A stretch of 64,000 bases of DNA, from positions 4,192,629 to 4,256,628 of the forward strand of contig OX442416.1 in assembly GCA_949361645.1 (NCBI GenBank), given 5' to 3'. Origin of the DNA: Spongilla lacustris (Eukaryota; Porifera; Demospongiae; Spongillida; Spongillidae). The translations under genes were made by a program, and so were the position numbers. The notes beneath the pieces are model-generated. The model was not told the DNA's origin, searched no databases, and saw only the letters and a program-made list of their open reading frames with translations. The first letter of the stretch is position 1. Each line of letters begins with the position of its first letter. Of this stretch, positions 55,951 to 64,000 are shown in pieces.

Positions 55951-57290
55951 TACGATAGCGTATTCTATAGCGTATATTTGAATATACAGCGTATAGAACC
56001 GTATACGCAGGTGCGTATATTCAAATATAACCGATCACGCGACATTTGTGGTTGCTTAGCAAACCGTTGAATTCACTTTGTGGCTACGTTGTCGGTCACC
56101 GTATACTAAGTGCATGCTTCATATTCCGTATATTATCCTCCTACCACTCCCACCCCTCGTTCCCGATCCAGTTTAGTCAATTTAAAATTTTAATCATTTT
56201 GCACATGTACAACAAAACAACAAACTAACAGTCCGAGGCGGCAATCTGCATATATTCGATCCAAGGCACCTGTACAGAATACGAACAATAAATTCATATC
56301 GTAAAAAAAATTATTTCACTCACCACATATCATATCCTCGTTCTGTTTATACATGATTCTATATATAAAGCAACAGATACATTATCGGGTAAGTGATATG
56401 CTTACCTTTCTTGTCTCCTATTTCCGATGTTTGACTTAAAACAATGGAACAGTGCGGGTTAAACACTTACCATACCGTCCGGTCGGAGTCTGCAAGTTAA
56501 AAAAAAAACTTAGCAAAACACAACAAATGAATAGGCCTATACCTTCGCGCTCCATTGTGCCTGTTGTTCTATCATTTCGGTTGTTCAACCGAACGGGAAC
56601 ACTTAGGACACTTGCCAACCTAGTGCAAATAGAGAAAGGTGAATTCATTCTTTAGCAACTGCAACACATAATACCGGTAACTTGTAAACTCTGGAAAGAC
56701 GAACTATTGCCATTTAACGATCAAAACCCTGATCTCAGCGCGATTCTTACAGTCCTTCTGTCTGTTCATACCAAAAGCAACACGACCATGAAAATGAAAT
56801 AGCCCGCCTAAAATCTACAAATCACATGCACGGTTAGTTTACCACATTTCTAATTGGAGCACTTTTTATCGTACTACACAAACATTTGTACAGGGGTCCA
56901 ATAGAGGTCTACTGTGTAGGCATTCTACTGCTTCCATTGTAGCATTTACTGGGATCCGATGTGATCATGACCAAACTCAACTGGCGAGTTAGCATAGGCC
57001 ATAGCCATGCACCATGGGCCCGGCCTACCGCTTACAAAATTTACCGCCGCATATACGGGTACACCAAGCAGACATAGCTAACCTTTGACGTCCAGCAGCA
57101 TTAATAGAAGCAAAGTAGCACTCCTTCCCAGACTTCGATGCTTCCTACCTCACGTGGGTCCGGGTACGGGTCTGACCACTCATGAATTAATTCTGTGGTA
57201 TACTTATGTAAACAGTGGGATTTTATGGAATGAAATATACGCCTCACTACAGTATATTCAAACATATACTCTTAAGAATACACTATCGTA
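55951..57290. mobile_element. Non-autonomous element flanked by TA
   Basis: The left end TACGATAGCGTATTCTATAG with GTATATTTGAATATAC and the complement of the right end, TACGATAGTGTATTCTTAAG with GTATATGTTTGAATATAC, form imperfect inverted repeats of about 38 bp. TA flanks both (55949-55950, 57291-57292). A second inward GTATATTCAAATATA word near 56010 adds a subterminal fold-back. There is no transposase frame. TA targets suggest Tc1/mariner-type mobilisation. Confidence 0.65.
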
Positions 57291-57636
57291 TATTTTGAAG
57301 GTGTGCTTACATGTATATAACCTCGATCGCGATCATCGCGCGGGCAACATATCGTAAAAGCAGAGATAATATAAAGCGATACTTCCTATGATATATGCTA
57401 TTACATTTATAGTTTCTCTTAGCCCCTTCCGTAGTCAATCATCGACTCAATGTGATATGGGAGATGTCAACGATGGGAGGACCGGCAGCGTGGGCGTTTC
57501 TCTAGAGCCGAACACATTGGCAAGCTAGAACCCGTATCTTAAACGTTTATTTCATGTCAAGATATCGAACTTCTTATAGGTTAATACATTTACCGTAGTG
57601 ATCACGTCGACGGGTCATGCTGCCCTTCCCCGGGGC

Positions 57637-57830
57637 CCCCCTAGTTGGGCGTGGCCCGCCCTTCGCGTAATCGCCTATACCAAGATTTGTTCTGGAGTGT
57701 TATGTAATATCGTTGTGAATATCGTCATGTTATAGCACATTCGGGTGCAGAGCAGCTGCTCAAGATATGTACATGTATTGTTTCCGGTCGATGAGTTGGG
57801 CATGGCCCACCCTTCGCATTGTTGTTCAGG
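57637..57830. repeat. Direct repeat AGTTGGGCGTGGCCCGCCCTT
   Basis: AGTTGGGCGTGGCCCGCCCT TCGCG at about 57641 recurs as AGTTGGGCATGGCCCACCCT TCGCA at about 57794, some 153 bases later. The second copy interrupts the RecQ-like relic just after MKPEQ. Confidence 0.7.
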
Positions 57831-57911
57831 CTTCATAGTAGCAGGGCAGCGCAACTCTTTAGCTGCCTCTGTAACACATTCGCAAACAAAAGCAATGTTT
57901 GTCCGCTCCAT
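57675..57911 (-). pseudogene. RecQ-like helicase N-terminal relic
   Basis: Opens MERTNIAFVCECVTEAAKEL and reaches ATMKPEQ, parallel to MERT...MELGYSSMKPEQ of the frame at 28779. After MKPEQ the similarity stops, before Walker A, and unrelated sequence follows. It shows that this module exists at two places in the window. Confidence 0.5.
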
Positions 57912-59660
57912 GAAAATTCATACCGGGTGTCCACGAAAGAACGCAATGCTTTTGAACGGGAATAACTTTTGATATAACAACTTGAGGTTAGGCAAATATG
58001 TTTACATCATTTTATTTACAAGTTATTAACGATGCTTAATTAACTTTAATAAACACAACAAATTAACAACTTTGAAAGTGAAACCATGTTTAGACACACG
58101 TTTCGAAGCCAAAACCAAAATGATCATATTTTTATCACCTTTTAAACTGAAAGTAAGAGGCAACAACTATTTCACCACGGTTACGCATGCGCACTCGTTA
58201 CACTTCATTGCATACGCTCGTCCCGTTCCGAGACTAGTGACGCAACCATTAAAGCACCATATTAGCTCCACCCCTTCAACTTGCAATTATCACGTGCCAC
58301 TGAGCCCCACCCCCTCGAATTGCTTAATTTTTAATTGTTTTTTTAATTTAGCATCCTTGTGAAATCATAGATACTACCGTACCTGCGGCTGCTTATCTCT
58401 CGCTTTTAGAAATGAACTAGCCGTATTACTATCTCTTCGTAAAAGAAAACATACACCCGCCGTAGGTCATTCATACGGGCGGTGCGCACCAATTAGCGTT
58501 CTTGCTACGTGTTGTGGACGAGATCGAGATTGTCATTCGCCTTACGTTATACAAAACCACACTGGAGAATGTCTTCGATGCAAATGGTTGGTGAGTTAAA
58601 GGCACGAACGACTGGGTGCCTATTGGCATACAATGTACGCACGGCCTACGGGTACACGCACACATTGGTGCAGCCCATGCATCTAGCAAACTATACAAAC
58701 TGGTATATGCCCGTAACACTAGAGAAGCCGCGTGTACACTGCCTACAGCACCTACTAATATTGAAGCCTAAGGCTTAATTTTTAGTGTGCTGTTTAGTTA
58801 CCGATGTGTGTGTGTGTGTGAAAAAAAGTGCCGAACTGTTTGAGCATTCTTTTCAACAGTATTCAATGTCATAGGAACTGTAGATATGGCTCTCAACTGG
58901 TGTGTATGTGTATTTGTGAGTCATGGTGACTTCTGTTCAAATCTGTTATGTGTGCTAAGACCAAGTCTAATCAGTTTTAAAACCAACGTTGTTCATTATG
59001 AATGAGAGTGAGCAGTTTCACCGACATCAGGATTACTCTTTAGCGCTTACAACTGGGAATGACTTGTAAAATAATACCACCTAATTCTCAGATCTAAATG
59101 TAATGTTGAGATGATCTTCAAGTGTCAGTTAATTCTGCCTTGGTTGTTTCATGCAAATTTATACTGTTTGTAAATATATATATATTTGGTGTTGTAGGTG
59201 GGTGTACTGTTGAGTAGCTTTGATAAACATTCACATGCTTCCTGTTAGAGCTTACTATTTTAATACAATTCATTTGCGTGTTTCCAAAGTATTATTCTCA
59301 TGCAATGGAAGCAATCTGCTTAGATGCCTGTTAGTCACTAAGAGCATGTCACTTTGTCATGGAAGGATGAGCCAATAACTTCACTCACAAAATATAGTTG
59401 TTAAAAACCCATGTTTGGTACTTTTGTTACTTTCTACTGTGTGGTTGTCCAATCCATAATTCTCACCCAGTGAGGTTACCCTACCCATCACCTAAATACT
59501 GATGCAACACTGGAAAATACCTAGTAACCAGATTAAACCTTCAGGCTTCCAAATATGTTTTACCCGTCACATTCTCGCAGCAACAGGGCAATACTTTTTA
59601 AATTCACACTAGCTAGTTACCTCTCTTCCAGCAGTTGTTTGAACAAATACAATATTTATC
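57912..59660. other. Gene-poor stretch
   Basis: GGGTGTCCACGAAAGAACGC with TTGAACGGGAATAACTTTTG at 57927-57975 looks like one terminus of a mariner-type repeat, but no matching end is seen. Frames at 58072-58362 and 58471-58778 show no domain. Confidence 0.45.
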
Positions 59661-59664
59661 CTCC

Positions 59665-60374
59665 AGTGATACTCAAGGCTTTTGAACCAACACACATGTA
59701 TCACATACCAACAACCTAAATATGTCATTGATCCTAATCCCATTTCTGACACTCTTACTAGTGCCTTAAAAGAACAAACCCACTTCATACATGCATGCAT
59801 GCAGCTATGCAAATTTACATGCCATATCAAAACACCTACCATATTGTCACACCCCACCCAGATATCAAATAATTTCTGAATAACCATAACATTACATCCT
59901 AACACACACACTCAAACACAAAATGAAACACAAACAACACACATACATGCACCCACACATCACACACAAATGCGTACACACACACATACACACATACACA
60001 CACAAACAAAAACACACACAAACACACACAAACACACAAACAAAAACACACACAAACACACAAACACACACACACAAACACACAAAGAATGGATACTCCA
60101 AAACTAAAGGCTTTCGAACCAACACACACATCACATACATGTACCAACAACCTAAATGTAATACTTTGTCATAATTTCAATGTAATTGATTATAATCCCA
60201 TTCCTGACTTAAACGTGCACTCTTATTAGTGTCTGATGCAGTGTTTTAAGAACGAACCCACTTGATATACATGCAGCTATGCAAATTCACATGCCATATT
60301 AATCATCTCAAAACACCTACCACATTGTCACACCCCATGCAATAAAATACTTGAAATGTTACATCCTTACACAG
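59665..60374. repeat. Direct duplication on both sides of a CA/CAAA microsatellite
   Basis: Block A (about 59665-59902) and block B (about 60096-60374) share TTTTGAACCAACACACA-like, ACCAACAACCTAAAT, ACCCACTT...ATACATGCA, AGCTATGCAAATT and CACATTGTCACACCCCA segments in the same order. Block B has extra insertions. Between them, 59903-60088 is ACACAC/ACACAAAC microsatellite. Confidence 0.85.
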
Positions 60375-62856
60375 GTAGTGACCTCGCATAACAATAGGAT
60401 TATTTTATATTTTTCTTTATTACATGCAAGTATGATATGACAGTGCACTACATGACTGTACTACAGATTTACAGATTATAAACAACATACAATGTCTATA
60501 GCATACTGTCCTCCCCCTCGGAACACTACTTTATTATGCATGATCCCTTGTGAGAGATGTTGTTTAAAGTGCAAAGTGTGCTCATTACAAAAGTTTTGTA
60601 GGAGCACGATTTAGCTGTTTTATAAAAGCATTATTTTGACTAAGGGCTAAGATTGGGACTGTGTTACATTTTCCGCTGTGGGGATGCAAAATAGTGTTTG
60701 TGGTATTTGTTAAAGCCTAGCTGGAGTATTTGTTCAGATGAGTGGATTGCCAGATATGATGTTCCTAGTTAAGACTCTGACTGATACGCATTCGTTGTGA
60801 TTTTTCAATGACTGTTGGGGGATAAAAACTTAGTGGCATTGCACCGAACATCTGCACATTTTTGATGAACATGAAGGACCCTGTGCATGTAACATTTACA
60901 TACAAAGATTGGGAAGTTACATGTTGCCCTGTTATTGCGAGGAAATGTTTTAAAGTACGCATTGCTGGAAAGTTACTTGCTGAATAACTTATGGTATGTA
61001 CACATGACACTGTAATGAATACAGGACGTCCCAAACATAGCATTATTTTACACTATGATTGTGGTGTTGCCCTGTTTTTGTCAGTTATTATTAACATACA
61101 ACTATAATTACAGTACTTGTCCCTACCTGATCATGAAAGTGTGTGGATTTCAGACCTTTACTTGTGTTTTGCATTCCCTAATTGTTTGTGCACAGCTGTC
61201 TATAGCTACAGTGATAAATTGGAATGATACTGGCGTTGTAAACCTGTAAGATATCAAGTTTGGTGTTAGATATTGTCCTGTTGTATGTCAGTGCCATGGG
61301 TGATTGGATTACTATGGAAAGCATAACTAGAGATTTTTACAGATGAACTTTAGTGTAGCCTTGTGGTTTGTGAAATTGGGAAGGGCAGTTGTTTATTTGG
61401 GAGTCTGTTGGTGTAATGGTATTGTGCGTCGGTGCTAATTCTTGGTAAAAGTATGGAGGTTTTGCACGGTGTGGTTATAACACACTTTATGCTGCTTGGC
61501 ACATGAATTTTTGTACAGGCAAATTGTATGCCATTTTAATACTTGCACATGATGGGAAATTTACTGTACATTAGTTGTTATGGAAAACCAAAATTGTCTT
61601 GCTTGTGGGTTACAAACCCCACTACACCAGACACCTGTAAGAATAAGCATGTGAGTCCACATTGGAATATGTAAATTTTCTGGACTGCCGTCATTTGGCT
61701 TGAGAATGTGGTAGGGGTTACATTTGTTGGGTTTTGAAAAGCATGTTAGTTCTTTTGAAAAGCCTTATGTAGATTTTTAGAAGGCACTTCATCTGACACC
61801 TTTAAGAGTATGTATGTGAGTCAAGAGTTGAAGGTGTGAAATGGAATTTAACATGGGTATAGCTGACTGGATTGCCAGCCCTATCGTTATGTGAATTGTT
61901 CATAATGCCGTTTTAGTTGAATAAGACCTTTACTTTTATTTCCTGAATCTATCATGTTAGTATAATTATTGTAGAGAGTTAACCTAAATCAGAGTACAAT
62001 GATGATAAGGTGAGAAATGTAATTGAAATTGACTTAAGTCTGAAAGGTCTATACTGTGAGGATATCATGGTAGTTTGTGTGCCTGACTACTTTTGAAACA
62101 GCTGAAAATGACATACAAATGTGTCTACCGGTATAAAATAAAATATGCATCTGACATGCATTAGCATATGAATTGCTTTAAGCACTCCTCCAGACCCCTG
62201 AGGCTGTACGTGTGTGTTTAGGATCTCCCTGAAAGTGTGTAGAAATAGGATTCCTGTTGGGTTTTTTTGGCACTTCCTTTGTGATGAGATTGGTGTGGGA
62301 TATAGATTTCGCTACATGGTTAGCATTTGTATACAAATGACTGGAATGTATGTATTAGTCTTTTTGAAACCTATAGTGGGTAAAATAGGCAGTACATCTT
62401 GCACAGGAAGATTATAAAATTGACTACAGCTGCATAAAACTGAAGGTTAAATCTTTCTTGTGTGAGATGTGATTGGTGATAACTTATAAAGCAATGCCAT
62501 TTGATCAAACACCTCAAAGAGCACACAGTGTACATGTAGGTCCTGGCAGGAAAGGCATTTGATACTACCTACATATGAAGATCGGGACTAAGGAGGTATT
62601 GCCTTACTGCTGGGAAGAAGGGTTTTGTATGGGTTGTTTTGAGCAAGCCAGCTGAATTATTATAATTAGCATTCACTAAGGGTCTAGACATTCTGTCTGA
62701 ATCATAATTAAGGCATTGTTGTATTGTTTATGAGTATGTATTGAGTCAAATAATCGATGAGCATATTTGTCCTTGGAGAAGAGTACATGTAGAAGGAAGA
62801 GTTGGTATGTAGACTGCGATTAAGGATCACTTTTAGAATGGATTTTTGTCTCCTAA
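60375..62856. other. Gene-poor stretch upstream of transposase
   Basis: TG- and AT-rich sequence without a supported gene. Phrases such as GATTGGATT and ACTGGATTGCCAG recur loosely. It may be old repeats. Confidence 0.45.
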
Positions 62857-62968
62857 CCAATGAAAATGCATGGATAGAAGTAGTTAACCAATAGGGAAGC
62901 AGGGATAGTTGTCCAATGCAAGTGCAGGGATTGTTATCCAATCAAAATGTACCTAAAAAGTATAAATA
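62857..62968 (+). promoter_or_regulatory. Four CCAAT boxes and a TATA box
   Basis: CCAAT at 62857, 62888, 62913 and 62938 (spacings 31, 25, 25), then TATAAATA at 62961-62968 and the transposase ATG at 62999. TATA-to-ATG is only 38 bases, so the leader would be under about 15 bases if TATA works at the usual distance. Confidence 0.6.
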
Positions 62969-62998
62969 AGGGGGTATACATTTCCACTATGCTTGAAA

Positions 62999-64000
62999 AT
63001 GCCACGAGTACCAAGACTGTCAATTGAACAAAGAGTTGCCATTGTGAGGCTGTACTTTTCTAATGGAAAGAATGCCTATCTTACTGTAAGCTTGTTCCGG
63101 AGGGAGTACCCTAATTACAGGACACTATGCAGTAGCACAGTTCTGAGGGTGGTGTCCAAATTTGTGGAGCATGGCACAGTGCAGGATAGGCTGAAAACAA
63201 ACTGTGGAAGAAAGAAAACTGTTCAGGTGCCAAGGAACGTTGGCATCATTGCTCAGAAAATGCGACAGACCCCAACTTTGAGCATAAGAAGACTCCATCT
63301 AGGGACAGGATTGAGACCATCAAGTGTACAGAAGATGCTTAGGAAGACCCTGAAGATGAAGGCCTATACGCGGCCTCTAGTACAGGCTCTATTGCCAGGT
63401 GACATTGACAAGAGAGTCAAGTGGGCAGAAGATTACTTTGAAGCAGCTGAGAGGGACTTCACCTACCCTGACTACATCCTGTGGACGGATGAAGCAATCT
63501 TCCACTTGGATGGACATGTTAACAGGCATAATGCTGTCATATGGTCAGTCCAGAACCCACATGCTTTTATGGAATGCAGCAATCAGAAGAAGGCTGGTGT
63601 GATGGTCTGGGCTGGGCTGATCAAAGACCATATCATTGGCCCCTTCTTCATCAATGGAAGTGTCACAGGGCAAGTGTACCTTCAGCTACTACAGCAGAGG
63701 GTATGGCCAGCCCTGCAAGCTATCATGGGGGAAGAGGAAGAATTTGTTGTTTTCCAGCATGATGGAGCCTCAGCTCATTATGAAACCCATGTTAGAGCCT
63801 GGTTGGATGGAAAGCTGGAGGACAGATGGATGGGCAGAGGGGGACCCATACCATGGCCAGCACGAAGTCCTGATCTATCTCCATTGGACTTCTGGCTATG
63901 GGGCTACCTGAAAAACAAAGTGTATGCAAATGCAGTGACAGCATTGGACGAGCTAAGACAGGCTATAATTGATGAGATGCAGGCCATTCCAGCCACTATG
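62999..64000 (+). CDS. Tc1/mariner-type transposase, runs off the window
   Basis: 334 codons from ATG with no stop before the window end. The N-terminus (MPRVPRLSIEQRVAIVRLYF, then SSTVLRVVSKFVEHGTV) is a helix-turn-helix DNA-binding domain like DUF4817. A second helical linker (SIRRLHLGTGLRPSSVQKML) follows. The DDE core has ILWTDEAIFHLDGHVNRHN (first Asp), FVVFQHDGASAHYETHVRAW (second Asp) and PARSPDLSPLDFWLWGYLK (third acidic residue; 36 residues lie between the second Asp and the Asp of SPDL). The family cuts and pastes DNA at TA sites. No frameshift or stop is present, so this copy may be recent or intact. The terminal repeats are not identified in the window. Confidence 0.92.
   Translation, partial: MPRVPRLSIEQRVAIVRLYFSNGKNAYLTVSLFRREYPNYRTLCSSTVLRVVSKFVEHGTVQDRLKTNCGRKKTVQVPRNVGIIAQKMRQTPTLSIRRLHLGTGLRPSSVQKMLRKTLKMKAYTRPLVQALLPGDIDKRVKWAEDYFEAAERDFTYPDYILWTDEAIFHLDGHVNRHNAVIWSVQNPHAFMECSNQKKAGVMVWAGLIKDHIIGPFFINGSVTGQVYLQLLQQRVWPALQAIMGEEEEFVVFQHDGASAHYETHVRAWLDGKLEDRWMGRGGPIPWPARSPDLSPLDFWLWGYLKNKVYANAVTALDELRQAIIDEMQAIPATM

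Noticed and set aside
57927..57975. Terminus of a mariner-type repeat
   Set aside because: Looks like one but has no partner end or target duplication in view, so it is not listed as an element.

Overview
The window looks like a piece of an invertebrate animal nuclear genome, most likely a sponge or another early-branching marine animal. The phylum is an inference; no marker here fixes it. The evidence is: a MAP-kinase-kinase (MEK) gene split into ten short exons by GT-AG introns, a PHD-finger gene split by one intron, many families of eukaryotic DNA transposons, LTR and non-LTR retroelements, minisatellites, CA microsatellites, and no operons. Most of the sequence is mobile or repetitive DNA, often nested.

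Layout. 0-2 kb: CA-rich minisatellites. 2-8 kb: sparse sequence, a possible piggyBac scrap, a palindrome, a 404-bp MITE with CACAGGG ends (5199-5602) and an intact single-exon gene for a coiled-coil plus PD-(D/E)XK nuclease-fold protein (6377-7843, minus). 8-13 kb: a Merlin/ISXO2-type transposase relic and a decayed Ty3/gypsy gag-protease fragment between inverted copies of a dispersed repeat. 13.3-15.9 kb: the MEK-like gene (minus), with DFG changed to YFG and a one-base homopolymer frameshift, followed by a degenerate duplicate of its first exon. 16.4-17.6 kb: a large palindrome and a decayed gypsy integrase. 18.5-19.9 kb: a piggyBac-like element with TTAA target duplications. 19.9-20.7 kb: a Cys-rich secreted, probably membrane-anchored protein. 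22.6-25.8 kb: a decayed LINE and a second gypsy gag-protease relic, both minus strand.

26-30.5 kb: a 4.57-kb element with 24-bp CACAG-type terminal inverted repeats and AATC-rich ends, itself invaded by a 2.4-kb element with GGTCC palindromes and a RecQ-like helicase fragment. 31.5-32.4 kb: a two-exon PHD-finger gene. 34-35.4 kb: CA repeats. 36.3-49.5 kb: a young LTR retrotransposon (near-identical LTRs, 5-bp target duplication) whose pol order is protease-integrase-RT-RNase H, as in Gmr1-like elements. Its gag is split by an 8.4-kb CACTA-like element (CACAGCAATTC ends, 3-bp AGT duplication). That element carries an immunoglobulin-domain exon, about 4.8 kb of a 57-bp minisatellite, a 170-bp tandem array and a short membrane-protein gene.

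50-52 kb: a repeat copy, a perfect hairpin and a hAT-like element with an 8-bp duplication inside a smaller MITE. 53.4-54.3 kb: a single-exon protein with a long hydrophobic hairpin, broken by one in-frame TAG. 55.9-57.3 kb: a TA-flanked non-autonomous element. 57.7 kb: a second RecQ-like scrap. 58-63 kb: gene-poor sequence with a duplicated block around a CA repeat. 62.9 kb to the end: a CCAAT/TATA promoter and an intact Tc1/mariner-type transposase that runs off the window. The main biology visible is layered transposition, with gene fragments carried inside CACTA-like elements.
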